Positions 19,563 to 28,410 of a stretch of DNA of 64,000 bases are shown here, piece by piece. The notes beneath the pieces were generated by a model. The model had not been told where the DNA came from and ran no database searches. It saw only the letters and a list, made by a program, of their open reading frames with translations. This DNA comes from DATAES01 sp963802415 (GTDB lineage: Bacteria; Actinomycetota; Acidimicrobiia; Acidimicrobiales; JACDCH01): contig CAWDIH010000001.1 in assembly GCA_963802415.1 (NCBI GenBank), positions 1,984,001 through 2,048,000 on the forward strand. The letters run 5' to 3'. Numbering within the stretch: position 1 is the stretch's first letter; each line of letters starts with the position of its first letter. The position numbers were made by a program, and so were the translations under genes.

Positions 19563-21224
19563 CTACGGCAACCGCGCCTTCTGGGCGTGGACAACGCGGC
19601 CAAGGTGTTCGGCGGCGCTCCGATCAGCGGACCTTCGGGCCTTCGAGTAGTGCTTCACAAGAACACCGGGACCGTGGCCCTGTCGTTGGGCGACCATGCT
19701 GATGTTGAAACCGCTGTCGAGTAACTCGCTCGAGGTGAACTTGCGAAGGGCGAGAATGGAACCGTCGAAGTCGAGCGCCAGCCCCCGCGCCGATGCCCCC
19801 TCGCGTCGCTCAGCGGACTTAATCGCGAGCGCTACCCACCGTTCGCTTCGACCGAGCCGACGTCCGATCTCTCGGTAGGACAGCCCGCCCTTCGGTGCCG
19901 GTCCGGTGATCCCATCGCGCGTTCGGCTGCTCGGCTCGCGGAACAAGCGCAGCGCCTCGTCTTCAAGCTCGATGGTCTCGGGCCTCTTCGCCGCGATACC
20001 CAGATGGTCCTTGAGTACTGCCACGCGCTTGGTGACGAAGTCGGGTGGCATGGCTGTGCTGCAATCGGCGGCGAGGCTGAACAGAAACGCGTCGTCGGTG
20101 ATGGTGGCGCCGAACTCGGCGGCTCGTTGGTCCATTTGCTGGCAGTGACGGCGCAGCATCTCAAGCGAGTCGGCGTCGACGTGGAGGCTCCGTTCACGGC
20201 GGGTCTTGGTTCCCTTCACGCGTCGACCCTCGTCGACTGCTGCATCGACGGTGATCCGTTGTTCCTCCCACTTCACCCTCGAGCGGCGAACACCCACCAG
20301 CTCTCCGCGCCGCATTCCGGTTACCGCGCCCAAAGCGAGGAGCGGCGCGATCTCGGGTACGAGTTCGCTCGCCGAGTTGAGCAGCAACGACAGCTCATCT
20401 GGCTCTGGCGGAGTCTTCTCCCGCGACACGTAACGACTGGTGGGCAACTGGAAGTCGCCCATCGGGTCACGAGTGACGATCCGACGTACTCGCGCCCAAC
20501 GAAACAGGGGCGCGTAGAGACTCTTTGCTTGGTTCAGTTGTGAGCGGCTCAGACCAGCTCGACGCATGCGACCGAACAGCCGGTCCATGTCGCCATGGTC
20601 GATGGTGCGGAGCAAGCGTCTACCAATGGTCGGAGCGAACCACCGGCGGTGGATCTTGCGATAGTCGTTGATCGTCCGTTCCACTCGTCCCTTCTCATCA
20701 CGGAGATGCTGAATGAGGAACAACTCGACGGCGTCATCGACTCGTAGGTCGCGCATTCCGGCGTCTGCGGAGGGTGTCGGTGTCGCGGCGACCTCGGTGA
20801 CGAACGCTGCGAGCTCGCGGTTCGCCGCGGCCTCGTCGGGAGCGCGCACGGTGCGCGTCGCGTGCCGTTGCTTCCCGCCTGCAGTCGCGACCGTCGCGGT
20901 GAGCTTCCACACACCGGGTCGAACTATCCGCTTCGAGCCGCCACCACGGGGCGCTCGTGGCCGCGCAACTGGATCGGTTCCGCCCCTCGCGAGGAGTGTG
21001 AGATGTTCGACGCGGACGCACGCTTTGCTCGATCCGCACGCTCTCACGTCGGCGTTGTCCGGGATCGCTCCTCGTGCGAGCTCCCACGCCACGCGCCGCG
21101 CGCTCACGGTCGAGCCGTTGACCTTCAGCTTGCCGCTACCGTCCCGCGTCCTGGATCCCGTCCAGACGTGGTGCTCGCCGGAACGGTCCACCTTCGTCTC
21201 GAATCGCTCCGCGAGCTCCGACAC
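19563..21224 (-). CDS. tyrosine recombinase/integrase with an extra helix-turn-helix insert (553 aa)
   Basis: Intact frame. Residues 1-85 resemble an HNH-like or Zn-ribbon DNA-binding leader (WTGSRTRDGSGKLKVNG, ARRVAWELARG, CGSSKACVRVEHL). Residues about 150-250 form a SAM-like core-binding domain (DAVELFLIQHLRDEKG, SQLNQAKSLYAPLFRWARV). The catalytic domain has Arg305 in VTGMRRGELVGV, a Lys region at KGTKTRRERSLHVD, Arg494, His517 in RQGHGPG and Tyr526 in KHYSK. The usual HxxR box reads LALRK, so the first His is replaced by Leu491. An insert of about 60 residues before this box contains a sigma-like helix-turn-helix (GGLSYREIGRRLGRSERWVALAI). The start is 180 bases from tRNA-Lys; the stop is next to the tmRNA-like att fragment. 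Activity is uncertain because of the missing His. Confidence 0.88.
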   Translation of the reverse strand: MSELAERFETKVDRSGEHHVWTGSRTRDGSGKLKVNGSTVSARRVAWELARGAIPDNADVRACGSSKACVRVEHLTLLARGGTDPVARPRAPRGGGSKRIVRPGVWKLTATVATAGGKQRHATRTVRAPDEAAANRELAAFVTEVAATPTPSADAGMRDLRVDDAVELFLIQHLRDEKGRVERTINDYRKIHRRWFAPTIGRRLLRTIDHGDMDRLFGRMRRAGLSRSQLNQAKSLYAPLFRWARVRRIVTRDPMGDFQLPTSRYVSREKTPPEPDELSLLLNSASELVPEIAPLLALGAVTGMRRGELVGVRRSRVKWEEQRITVDAAVDEGRRVKGTKTRRERSLHVDADSLEMLRRHCQQMDQRAAEFGATITDDAFLFSLAADCSTAMPPDFVTKRVAVLKDHLGIAAKRPETIELEDEALRLFREPSSRTRDGITGPAPKGGLSYREIGRRLGRSERWVALAIKSAERREGASARGLALDFDGSILALRKFTSSELLDSGFNISMVAQRQGHGPGVLVKHYSKARRSADRSAAEHLGRVVHAQKARLP

Positions 21225-21403
21225 GCCTCACTCCCGATCGCCGCTCCCCGGTACGCGTGTACCGGTCACCGACGTCGTGGGTGCGCGCCCGCGGCGAGGT
21301 GTAACGAAAGGTGTAACACCGGGTGGAAAGCACCCGCAAGCCTCATAGTGTGATCCGTTACACCTGCCGGGTCAGCAGGTCAACCGTCTGACCAGGTCTT
21401 TCG

Positions 21404-21478
21404 TGGTGCGCCCCCTGGGATTCGAACCCAGAACCTGCGGATTAAGAGTCCGTTGCTCTGCCGTTGAGCTAGAGGCGC
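21404..21478 (-). tRNA. tRNA-Lys (CTT)
   Basis: A cloverleaf can be drawn: acceptor GCGCCTC/GGGGCGC with one U-G pair, D-arm TAGCTCAACGGCAGAGCA, anticodon loop CTCTTAA (anticodon CTT, Lys) and T-loop GGTTCGAATCC. The terminal CCA is encoded. The 3' end faces the recombinase gene. Confidence 0.93.
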
Positions 21479-21484
21479 GAAGGC

Positions 21485-21506
21485 GGCGATGGTACTGACC
21501 ATCGCC
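21485..21506. other. perfect hairpin between the two tRNA genes
   Basis: GGCGATGGT and ACCATCGCC form a nine-base perfect stem with loop ACTG, exactly between tRNA-His and tRNA-Lys. There is no T-run on either side. It may separate the tRNAs during processing, or weakly terminate transcription. Confidence 0.5.
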
Positions 21507-21508
21507 AT

Positions 21509-21587
21509 TGGGGTGACCGAGGGGACTTGAACCCCCGACCTCCAGGGCCACAACCTGGCGCTCTAACCGGGCTGAGCTACGGCCACC
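21509..21587 (-). tRNA. tRNA-His (GTG)
   Basis: Acceptor GTGGCCG/CGGTCAC preceded by the extra 5' G typical of tRNA-His, which pairs with discriminator C. The anticodon stem is CCAGG/CCTGG with loop TTGTGGC (anticodon GTG, His); T-loop GGTTCAAGTCC. CCA is encoded. It is upstream of tRNA-Lys on the same strand. Confidence 0.93.
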
Positions 21588-21732
21588 ATGTGGGAGGGGT
21601 CAGTCTAGGCAACGCCCGGCGAACCGCCCGTACCTGTTCGAGTGGCTCCGAGCCCGGCCTCGTATGGGCGCCCTGTCGTTGCGACGATGACGAAACGCCA
21701 GGCGATCGCAATCCCTGACGTGGCCCGCACGT

Positions 21733-22602
21733 TCAGACCAAGGCGAGGCAGCGGATCGGCGGCAGGTCCTTGGTCACCAGTTCCCACGTCGATCCTTCGT
21801 CGTCGGACAGGTACACATCGCCATTGCCGGTCCCGATGGCGGCGACGTTGTCGTGCGCCACGAGTTGGAAGGTGTCGATGTTGAACGCGAACCAGTCCGG
21901 CAATCCCTCGTGGCAGCGCTCGAACGGGCCGTCGCCGTCGACGGGGCGGCGGTAGACGGCGCCGCGATCCGTCCTCGGGCCAGTCGATGCGGTCAGCAGC
22001 ACGAAATCACCGGCGAACGCGACCGCACGCGAGTAGGTGCCGTGCAATCCATCGGTGGTCCAGGTGAACGTCTGTCCGCCGTCGGTGCTCGACCCGAATC
22101 CGACCGCTGCCGCGACGAGAACGCGCGACCCGGATGGAGCAGCGAGCACCTGGTGCGTGTCGTTGTCGACCGGCACGACCTCCGTCCACTCGCCGTCGTG
22201 GGACCGCCACACACCACCGACGTGGACGTTGACCAACGGGACCATGTCAGCCGTCACCGTCAGCGAGCGGGTGTCTGGCGGCCCGCCCCATGGCGTGTAC
22301 CACGTGTCGCGGCTCGGGATGCGGTCGAACGACTCCACCGATTTGATTGAACCGCTCGCGCCGACCTCGAACACACGGGCTTGCTCGGTCCCTACGAGCG
22401 CGCCGTCGCCGAAGGCGGCGACACACTGGGCGGACAGTGGCGCAGTGCTAGCGGTCGTGCCGCTGTCGAGCGATACGACGTCTGTGTCTTCGACGATCGC
22501 CCACTCACCGTCGATCGCGGTTGTCTCGGTGGGGGCCACCGGCGCTACACCCGCGTCGCTGAGCCGGAAGAGACCTTCGCGCGTGCCGATCAACACATCC
22601 AC
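21733..22602 (-). CDS. WD40/YVTN/BNR-like beta-propeller protein
   Basis: About 289 residues from GTG at 22602 (VDVLIGTREGLFRL). Repeats of the BNR/sialidase type are visible: VGFGSSTDGGQTFTWTTDGL, VGGVWRSHDGEWTEVV and DVYLSDDEGSTWELVTKDLP, each with the Ser/Thr-x-Asp-x-Gly-x-Thr-x-Trp box. No signal peptide is apparent, so it is probably cytoplasmic. Propellers of this type (VPS10/photosystem-stability-like) bind partners or sugars; the ligand cannot be told. Divergent from the oxygenase-like gene at 22640. The frame is intact. Confidence 0.72.
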   Translation of the reverse strand: MDVLIGTREGLFRLSDAGVAPVAPTETTAIDGEWAIVEDTDVVSLDSGTTASTAPLSAQCVAAFGDGALVGTEQARVFEVGASGSIKSVESFDRIPSRDTWYTPWGGPPDTRSLTVTADMVPLVNVHVGGVWRSHDGEWTEVVPVDNDTHQVLAAPSGSRVLVAAAVGFGSSTDGGQTFTWTTDGLHGTYSRAVAFAGDFVLLTASTGPRTDRGAVYRRPVDGDGPFERCHEGLPDWFAFNIDTFQLVAHDNVAAIGTGNGDVYLSDDEGSTWELVTKDLPPIRCLALV

Positions 22603-22639
22603 GGCCCCAGTATGCGCCGTGGGATGCGAGACTCCACGG

Positions 22640-23689
22640 GTGAGCATCGCCCCTCCGTCAGGCGCGACGACGCATGCCGTCGTCGAGTTCGACGAGCTGC
22701 TCGGACCGGACGGCGCTGCGGCCGTGGTCGAGCTGTGCGCTCGGTTCGGCCGGCACGGGATGTACAGCCAGGAGCACGTGGAGTCCGACATCGGCAAGGG
22801 CCTGTCGCAGCGGCACGACGCCGCCTCGAATTTCGTCCGCACCGGTGGTCGTTACGCTCGCAACGAGCCGAAGGCCGTCCTCGCGGCGCGCACGAACTAC
22901 TTCCGCGAGGAGTACGCCTACGGGCAGCGTCCGCTCATCGACGGCATCGAGCCATATCTGTTTCACGAGGGCTTCGCTGAGGCGGCGCGCACGGTCCACG
23001 GACGACCGGTCATCGAGCCGGCGATCGTGTTCGCCAATCTGATGGTCCCGGGCCAGGAGCTTGCCGTCCACACCGACGTGCCCGAGTTCCGCGGTTGCAA
23101 TCGCAAGGTCATGCCTCAGTGGTTGCTCGTTGCGATGCACCACTCGGGGTTGTTCGACGAGTGGCGTATGCCGATCGCCACTGGCGTGGCCTGGTTCCAT
23201 GATTGCGACGGCGGCGAGTTCTGCTACTACCCGGGCGGTGCCGCCGAATCTTCGGTGGCCAAGCAGGTGCAGTACGACACCGCCTTGCTGTTCGACGCCG
23301 ACAGCGTGTTCCACGGTGTCGATCGCGTCGCCGCCGACGGTGCCGGCGTCGAGATCGCGCCGTTGCGCCCGGGGATGACGCTCGATCACGCGGGTGGCGA
23401 CCGTTGGGTCGTGCACGACGTGGACGGAACCGAACGTGTCGTCGCCGAGTACCGCTGGGACGACTTGCGGTTCAGCGTGTCGTGGAAGGCCTATTGCTTC
23501 GCCGACGAACACGAGCAACAGACGTGGCGGGAGCACGCCGACGACCTGACGCTCGACTACGTCGTCAACCGTCTCGTCGAGGACCTGCGCACTCGTGGCC
23601 GCATCGAAGGCGACGTGTCGAACAATCCCGATCTCGGGTTGCTGATCATCGACGAGTACATCAAGTTCCCTGTGCCGGCGGCTGGCTGA
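22640..23689 (+). CDS. 2-oxoglutarate/Fe(II)-dependent oxygenase-like protein
   Basis: 349 residues from GTG at 22640. The double-stranded beta-helix signature is visible: AVHTDVPEFRG (His-x-Asp, near residue 140) and the distal His in DADSVFHGVDRVA, with a likely Arg 2OG anchor afterwards in DDLRFSVSWKAY. FANLMVPGQELAVHTDVPE is typical of prolyl-4-hydroxylase-like enzymes. It probably hydroxylates a protein or small molecule; the substrate is unknown. The frame is intact, and the gene is convergent with the dehydrogenase at 23693 (3-base gap). Confidence 0.65.
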   Translation: MSIAPPSGATTHAVVEFDELLGPDGAAAVVELCARFGRHGMYSQEHVESDIGKGLSQRHDAASNFVRTGGRYARNEPKAVLAARTNYFREEYAYGQRPLIDGIEPYLFHEGFAEAARTVHGRPVIEPAIVFANLMVPGQELAVHTDVPEFRGCNRKVMPQWLLVAMHHSGLFDEWRMPIATGVAWFHDCDGGEFCYYPGGAAESSVAKQVQYDTALLFDADSVFHGVDRVAADGAGVEIAPLRPGMTLDHAGGDRWVVHDVDGTERVVAEYRWDDLRFSVSWKAYCFADEHEQQTWREHADDLTLDYVVNRLVEDLRTRGRIEGDVSNNPDLGLLIIDEYIKFPVPAAG

Positions 23690-23692
23690 CCG

Positions 23693-24683
23693 TCACACCG
23701 TCGGCTGCCGCACTTCCATCCCTGCGGCGCGATAGCAGTCGTCGATCACGCGCATCGTCGCGATCGAGTCATCCGGTCCGGTCAGGATCGGCTCGCCGCG
23801 CAGCACTGCACCGACGAACGCCCGCAACTGGTATTCGTATGTGGACGTCCGTGTGAAGCGTTCCTTCCTCCGAGTGTCCCGTCCGCGCACGACCAGTCGA
23901 TGGAAGGTGTGCGGCGCATATGGGTTGACCGCGTGGATCTCGCCGTTCTCGCACGTCACCCGCGGCACCGAGCGCCAGGAGCCGCCGCGACAGCATCGCG
24001 GCGGTGATGCGACCCGTCGCGCCATCAGGCAGACGCAGGTCAGCGCGCAGCCACCGATCGACGCCGGCCGATCGCTGCCGAGCTTCGGCCGTTACGACCT
24101 CGGGCTCGGCGCCCGCGAGCGATCGCGTCAGGTGGATCGTGTAGCAGCCGAGGTCCATGGTCGAACCGCCGGCCAGGCCGAGCTGCCAGCGGATGTCGCG
24201 AGGCGGCCACAGTGGGGTGCACATCCACGCCTCGATGTGGTGAATCGGGCCGAGCTCGCCACTTCGCAGCAGCGAGACCATGCGGATCGCCATCGGGTGG
24301 TAGCGGTAGTGGAACGCCTCCATCACGACGAGGCCTGTCCGTCGCGCGACGGCCGCGACCTCCTCTGCTTCAGCGGCGTTGGCCGTGAACGGCTTTTCGC
24401 ACAGCACGGGCTTGCCGGCCTCGAGTGCGGCGATGGTCCATCGGCCATGCAGGCCGTTCGGCAGCGGGTTGTAGATCGCATCGACGTCGGGGTCGTCGAG
24501 CAGGGACGAATAGCTGTCGTGGACTTTGGGGATGTGATGCTTCGAGGCGAACGCCCGCGCCCGCTCCGGGTCCCGCGCCGCGACCGCCACGACCTCGGCT
24601 TCGTCGACCGCGCGTGCTGGGCGCACGATCGCCGGCGGCGCGATCTTCGCAGCACCGAGCACACCGATCCGAAGCACAGTCAC
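23693..24683 (-). CDS. Gfo/Idh/MocA-family NAD(P)-dependent oxidoreductase, one frameshift
   Basis: An N-terminal Rossmann fold (VLRIGVLGAAKIAPPAIV) is followed by VVAVAARDPERARAFA, YNPLPNGLHGRWTIAALEAG and the family hallmark VLCEKPFTANAAEAEEV with its catalytic-region Lys. MEAFHYRYHPMAIR and MDLGCYTIHL complete the substrate site (His in CYTIHL). The frame breaks near 23985 and continues as VTCENGEIHAVNPYAPH to TVoff the stop at 23693. About 330 residues, normal. Dehydrogenases of this family oxidise sugars, inositols or dihydrodiols. It is transcribed after the LLM oxidoreductase gene (8-base gap), probably one operon. Confidence 0.85.
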
Positions 24684-24690
24684 GGCCGCA

Positions 24691-25590
24691 CTATCGCAGG
24701 TATGTCGCGCCGAACGCTTCGATGAACGCGGTCGTTGTCTCAAGGTCGCCGGTGACGCCTGAGACCACCACCCACGTCACGCCGGCGGCCTCGAGCTCGG
24801 CGAGCATCTCGCGATGGCGCTCGACATCCCTGGTGGGGTCGGCCGCGAGCGAACGGTCCGGATACGAATACACGAGGTCGAGATCGACGCCTCGTTCTGC
24901 CGCCCGCTCCCGCATCGGCTTCATCAGAGTCGTCACCTCGTCGAGTCCGCTCACCATCGGCGACCGCGTCGTCTTCGCCACTTGCGGCGGCACGAGCAAC
25001 GGCATCCATCCTTGGGCGCGCTCGGCCACGCGTTGGCGCGTGACTCTTGCGTTCCCGCCGATCCAGATGGGGATCGGCTGCTGCACGGGACGTGGCCGTC
25101 CGATGCATTCGATCGCTTCGAAGTGGCGGCCCTCGTAGCTGAACGGTTGGCCGCTCCAGTGCATCGGCAGCACGTCGAGCGCTTCGTCGAAGAGTTCGTT
25201 GCGTTCTTCGATGTCGACCCCGAGCGCGCGGAACTCGCCCTTCAAGTAGCCAGTCCCCACCCCCAAGACGAAGCGCCCCCCGGACAACCTGTCGAGTGTC
25301 GCTGCCGTCTTCGCCAGCAGCAGGGGATTGCGGTACGGGACCACCGACAGATACGTCAGCAACGTCATCGACGTGGTCACCGCTGCGACATAGGAGAGCG
25401 CGACGAACGGGTCGAGGCTCTGGTGACCGCCTGACGCCAACCAACGCGCGCCCGGCGACGGGTGCTCGGTGAACGCGAAGCCACCGAACCCCGCGGCCTC
25501 GGCCGCGCGCGCCACCTCACCAACGGGACCTGCGTCGAGCATGTCGCGGTCGGTGCCCTGCATCTCCGGATAGGCGTAGATGAAGCGCAT
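24691..25590 (-). CDS. LLM-class flavin-dependent (probably F420) oxidoreductase
   Basis: 299 residues, intact. Bacterial-luciferase-like TIM barrel: AAEAAGFGGFAFTEHPSPG, VTTSMTLLTYLSVVPYRNP, AATLDRLSGGRFVLGVGTGY, FDEALDVLPMHWSG and PIPIWIGGNARVTRQRVAE are the standard landmarks of actinobacterial LLM proteins. These use F420 or FMN; the cofactor cannot be decided from sequence by eye. It lies between the MBL hydrolase (upstream) and the Gfo/Idh enzyme (downstream), all leftward, suggesting a small catabolic operon. Confidence 0.88.
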   Translation of the reverse strand: MRFIYAYPEMQGTDRDMLDAGPVGEVARAAEAAGFGGFAFTEHPSPGARWLASGGHQSLDPFVALSYVAAVTTSMTLLTYLSVVPYRNPLLLAKTAATLDRLSGGRFVLGVGTGYLKGEFRALGVDIEERNELFDEALDVLPMHWSGQPFSYEGRHFEAIECIGRPRPVQQPIPIWIGGNARVTRQRVAERAQGWMPLLVPPQVAKTTRSPMVSGLDEVTTLMKPMRERAAERGVDLDLVYSYPDRSLAADPTRDVERHREMLAELEAAGVTWVVVSGVTGDLETTTAFIEAFGATYLR

Positions 25591-25604
25591 GCCTCGAGTG
25601 ACTC

Positions 25605-26426
25605 CTACGAGAACGTGAACGTTCGCCCGCCCTCACCCCGGAGCAGGCGACCGAACTGCATGCCGGGGAAGTGAGCGGCGGCGACGGGCGTCTCGCCGCC
25701 CTCGACTTCGCGCATCCAGAACTCGCGCGTGCGCCGCGACAACGCGGGATCGACGTCACCGAGCGCCTGCCACTCGAGATCGACGAGCTCGACGGGACAG
25801 TGCACGACGTCGCCAAGCAGGAGGCATCGTTCCGTGCCCGACGACAGGACGATCACCGTGCTGCCGGGAGTGTGGCCGGGAGCACTCCTGACATCGATGC
25901 CGGGGGCAATCGTCTCGTCACCGGAGAACGGTGCGATCCGCTCTCGAATCGGAGCAAGCCGCTCGGGCGGTGAGATGGAGGCCCCCATCAATTTGCCGGT
26001 CTGCACCTCGGGGAGATCGGGTGAGAAGAAGAAGTCGAGATCGGCCGCATGGCATCGGTAGGTTGCGTTCGGGAAGACGACCTCGCCTCCCGCATCCGTC
26101 GCCCAGCCGACGTGATCAAAGTGCAGGTGAGTGAACACCACATCGGTGATCTCGGTCGGTTCAATGCCGCTGGCGCGCAAGTTGTCCAACAAGCGGCCGA
26201 ATCCCTCGATCGGCATCGGTTCACCGCAGCCGGCGTCGACGAGGACCCTCCGCTCGCCCGACTCGACGAGGAACCCACCCATCGGCAGAGGCAGAAGTCC
26301 GTCTGCCGTGAGCAGATCACGATGTGGTGCCCAGTCCTGTGCGCTGGTGGTAGGGAACAGGAACTCGGCCGGAAGATCGATCGAGCCGTCGATGATCGCC
26401 GTCACCCGCATGCCCCCCACGTGCAC
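25605..26426 (-). CDS. MBL-fold metallo-hydrolase (quorum-quencher/glyoxalase II-like group)
   Basis: About 273 residues. Motifs in order: VFTHLHFDHVGWA (His-x-His-x-Asp-His), APGHTPGSTVIVL (third His), LLGDVVHCPVELVDLEW (bridging Asp and His) and AAAHFPGMQFGRLLR (last His). The set matches the MBL subgroup that includes lactonases and other small-molecule hydrolases. I chose GTG at 26426 (VHVGGMRVTAIIDG) because a large inverted repeat occupies the sequence just upstream; a longer frame to 26483 would translate through it. It ends 14 bases before the LLM oxidoreductase start on the same strand. Confidence 0.82.
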   Translation of the reverse strand: MHVGGMRVTAIIDGSIDLPAEFLFPTTSAQDWAPHRDLLTADGLLPLPMGGFLVESGERRVLVDAGCGEPMPIEGFGRLLDNLRASGIEPTEITDVVFTHLHFDHVGWATDAGGEVVFPNATYRCHAADLDFFFSPDLPEVQTGKLMGASISPPERLAPIRERIAPFSGDETIAPGIDVRSAPGHTPGSTVIVLSSGTERCLLLGDVVHCPVELVDLEWQALGDVDPALSRRTREFWMREVEGGETPVAAAHFPGMQFGRLLRGEGGRTFTFS

Positions 26427-26436
26427 GTGCGCAGTC

Positions 26437-26482
26437 TGACAGGTCGTGTCCCGCACAGCTGTGTGCGCCAACCGACCTGTCA
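26437..26482. repeat. nested inverted repeat upstream of the MBL gene
   Basis: Outer arms TGACAGGTCG (26437-26446) and CGACCTGTCA (26473-26482) are perfect complements. Inside them CGCACA and TGTGCG form a second perfect pair around GCTG. It lies 11 bases upstream of the MBL start, so it is either a repressor operator or a stable mRNA leader hairpin. Confidence 0.6.
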
Positions 26483-26541
26483 CGTCGTTTCACGCACCCG
26501 CTTCATGACGAGGCGTGGGATCATCCGGTCTGATTGCCGAG

Positions 26542-26614
26542 GCCCCCGTAGCTCAGCGGACAGAGCAGCCGCCTTCTAAGCGGACGGTCGCAGGTTCGAG
26601 TCCTGCCGGGGGCG
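26542..26614 (+). tRNA. tRNA-Arg (TCT)
   Basis: Acceptor GCCCCCG/CGGGGGC with discriminator G, D-arm TAGCTCAGCGGACAGAGCA, anticodon stem CCGCC/GGCGG-type with loop CTTCTAA (anticodon TCT), T-loop GGTTCGAGTCC. The CCA is not encoded, unlike the two tRNAs at 21.4-21.6 kb. Confidence 0.92.
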
Positions 26615-26751
26615 CTCCGCGGAACCTGCTGATCAAGGACTCGCGAGCCCCCACGCCGCTTAGGCGTTCGGTTACGCGGCGGGAACGCGTTCTCGTTCCA
26701 GTTTGTGGTCGGACCAGCGGTACCGGTCATCGGTGCGGGATCATCGGGGAG

Positions 26752-28110
26752 ATGCGTGCGTCGGCGCCGAGTGGCACTCGCGAGGAGTTGCGGGCCGCGG
26801 GCCGCGACCTCCGCCGCCGGAGTCCGCCGCTCGGTCCACGGTGAGTGGCGGGCGTCGAGTGAGCGTACGGATCCGGTCGCGCTGCTCGCGGCGTCCAACC
26901 GGACACGGCTCGCGGATCTCGTGCCCGTGCGCAACGAGCGGATGTCCGAGTCCCCGTTCACCTTCTTTCGAGGTGCACCCGCCGTGATGGCGAGCGACAT
27001 GAGTCGCACTCCCTCCACGGGCGTCCAGATCCAGATCTGCGGCGACGCCCATCTGCTCAACTTCGGGACGTACGCAACTCCCGAGCGCAACCTCGTCTTC
27101 GACGTCAACGACTTCGACGAGACCCACGTCGGTCCCTGGGAATGGGACCTGAAGCGGCTGGCGGCAAGCATCGTCGTCGCGGCACGCACTGTGGGCCTCG
27201 CAGACGCGGACGGCACCGAGGCCGTGTGCCGCGTGTCGTCCGAGTACCGATCGACGATGACGCTCCTCGCGGACCTCTCACCATTCGAGGTCTGGCACTC
27301 GCGGGTCGACGCAGACGCCATCGTCGGTAGGGCGCCGACGAAGCAGGATCAGGCCGAGGTCGAGAAGATCCTCACGAAGGCGAGACGGCGCACGAGCCTC
27401 CGTGCATTGTCGAAGCTGACCACCGTCGCCGATGGGCGGCGGGCGATCGTCGAGGACCCACCGCTCGTCACACCCGCCACCGGCGACGAGCTCGCCATGG
27501 CGAGGCAGTTCGCGTCCGTCGTACCGGCGGACTCTCGATCCCGACCGGCGGCTGCTCCTCGATCGTTACGACTTCGTCGACGTGGCGCGGGAAGGTCGTT
27601 GGCGTCGGCAGTGTCGGGACCCGCTGCTTCATCGTGCTGCTCGCCGGGGCGGTGGATCTCGATCCGCTGTTCCTCCAGATCAAGGAGGCACAACCGTCGG
27701 TTCTCGCGCCCTACGTCCGGAGAGGCCGCCATGGGAACCAAGGTCTTCGTGTGGTAGCCGGCCAGCGCATCATGCAAACGGCGAGCGACGTGTTCCTGGG
27801 CTGGGGCAGGGTCGGCGCCGTCGATGCCTACGTGCGTCAGCTCCGAGACATGAAGGGGTCAGTGCCTGTTGGTGCGGCTACGCCGACCGCTCTAGCCGAC
27901 TACGGACGGCTGTGCGGCGCGACGCTCGCGCACGCACACGCTCGTGCCGGCGAGCCCGCGCTGCTCGCCGGCTACCTCGGGACCGGGCCTGTGTTCGACG
28001 ATGCGCTCGCCCGCTTCGCCGTCGCCTACGCGGACCAGAACGAACGGGACTACGAGGCGTTCATCCGGGCCGTCCAGTCGGGCCGGCTCGACGCGAGTCC
28101 TCGCGGCTGA
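26752..28110 (+). CDS. DUF2252 family protein (kinase-fold like), several frameshifts
   Basis: About 450 codons. It starts at ATG 26752 behind GGGGAG with GTREELRAAGRDLRRR, changes frame near 26830, then shows the strong family block RNERMSESPFTFFRGAP, GVQIQICGDAHLLNFGTYAT, NLVFDVNDFDETHVGPWEWD and LKRLAASIVVAAR. Further breaks near 27525-27600 and 27700 precede VGVGSVGTRCFIVLLAG and GQRIMQTASDVFLGW. The end is LADYGRLCGATLAHAHARAG with YADQNERDYEAF. GDAHLLNFG and DFDET resemble the catalytic loop of aminoglycoside-phosphotransferase-fold kinases. The substrate is unknown. It lies just downstream of tRNA-Arg and may be followed by the lipid-type genes. Confidence 0.85.
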
Positions 28111-28137
28111 GACGGCACAACTCAGCTCGCCCCCGAC

Positions 28138-28410
28138 TTGAGTGAGCGTCGTGGCGCGACCAGTGCATCGCGAGGGCTCTCGTCGTGGGCGACACCGACG
28201 TTCGAGGTCACGTCCGATGCCCCGACCGAGATGGGACTCGATGGTGAGACCAGGGTCATGGACTCGCCGTTGCGGTTCATCCGCCCGTCCCCGATCCGCG
28301 TGCGACTCTCGAAGCAGGCCATCGGCTACTCGCCGGCGGCCCGCTCACTCGGTTGGAGGAAGTCCCTGCGCCGGTTGTGGGCGACGGCCCTCGGTACGAT
28401 CCCCGAGTGA
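28138..28410 (+). pseudogene. C-terminal fragment of a diacylglycerol-kinase-family protein
   Basis: About 90 codons reading PTFEVTSDAPTEMGLDGE and VMDSPLRFIRPSPIRVRLSK, the second domain of YegS/BmrU-type lipid kinases (the usual pattern is target strand, D-G-E, then I-x-P-x-x-L-x-V). The N-terminal catalytic domain with the GGDG motif is absent. Its stop overlaps the PAP2 start (GTGA at 28407), so the original pair was probably kinase plus phosphatase. Truncation by deletion or an assembly gap are both possible. Confidence 0.5.

Noticed and set aside
22037..22639. N-terminal extension of the oxygenase-like gene
   Set aside because: It lies antisense to the beta-propeller gene and is Thr/Pro/Arg-rich; the protein-like sequence begins only at the GTG at 22640.
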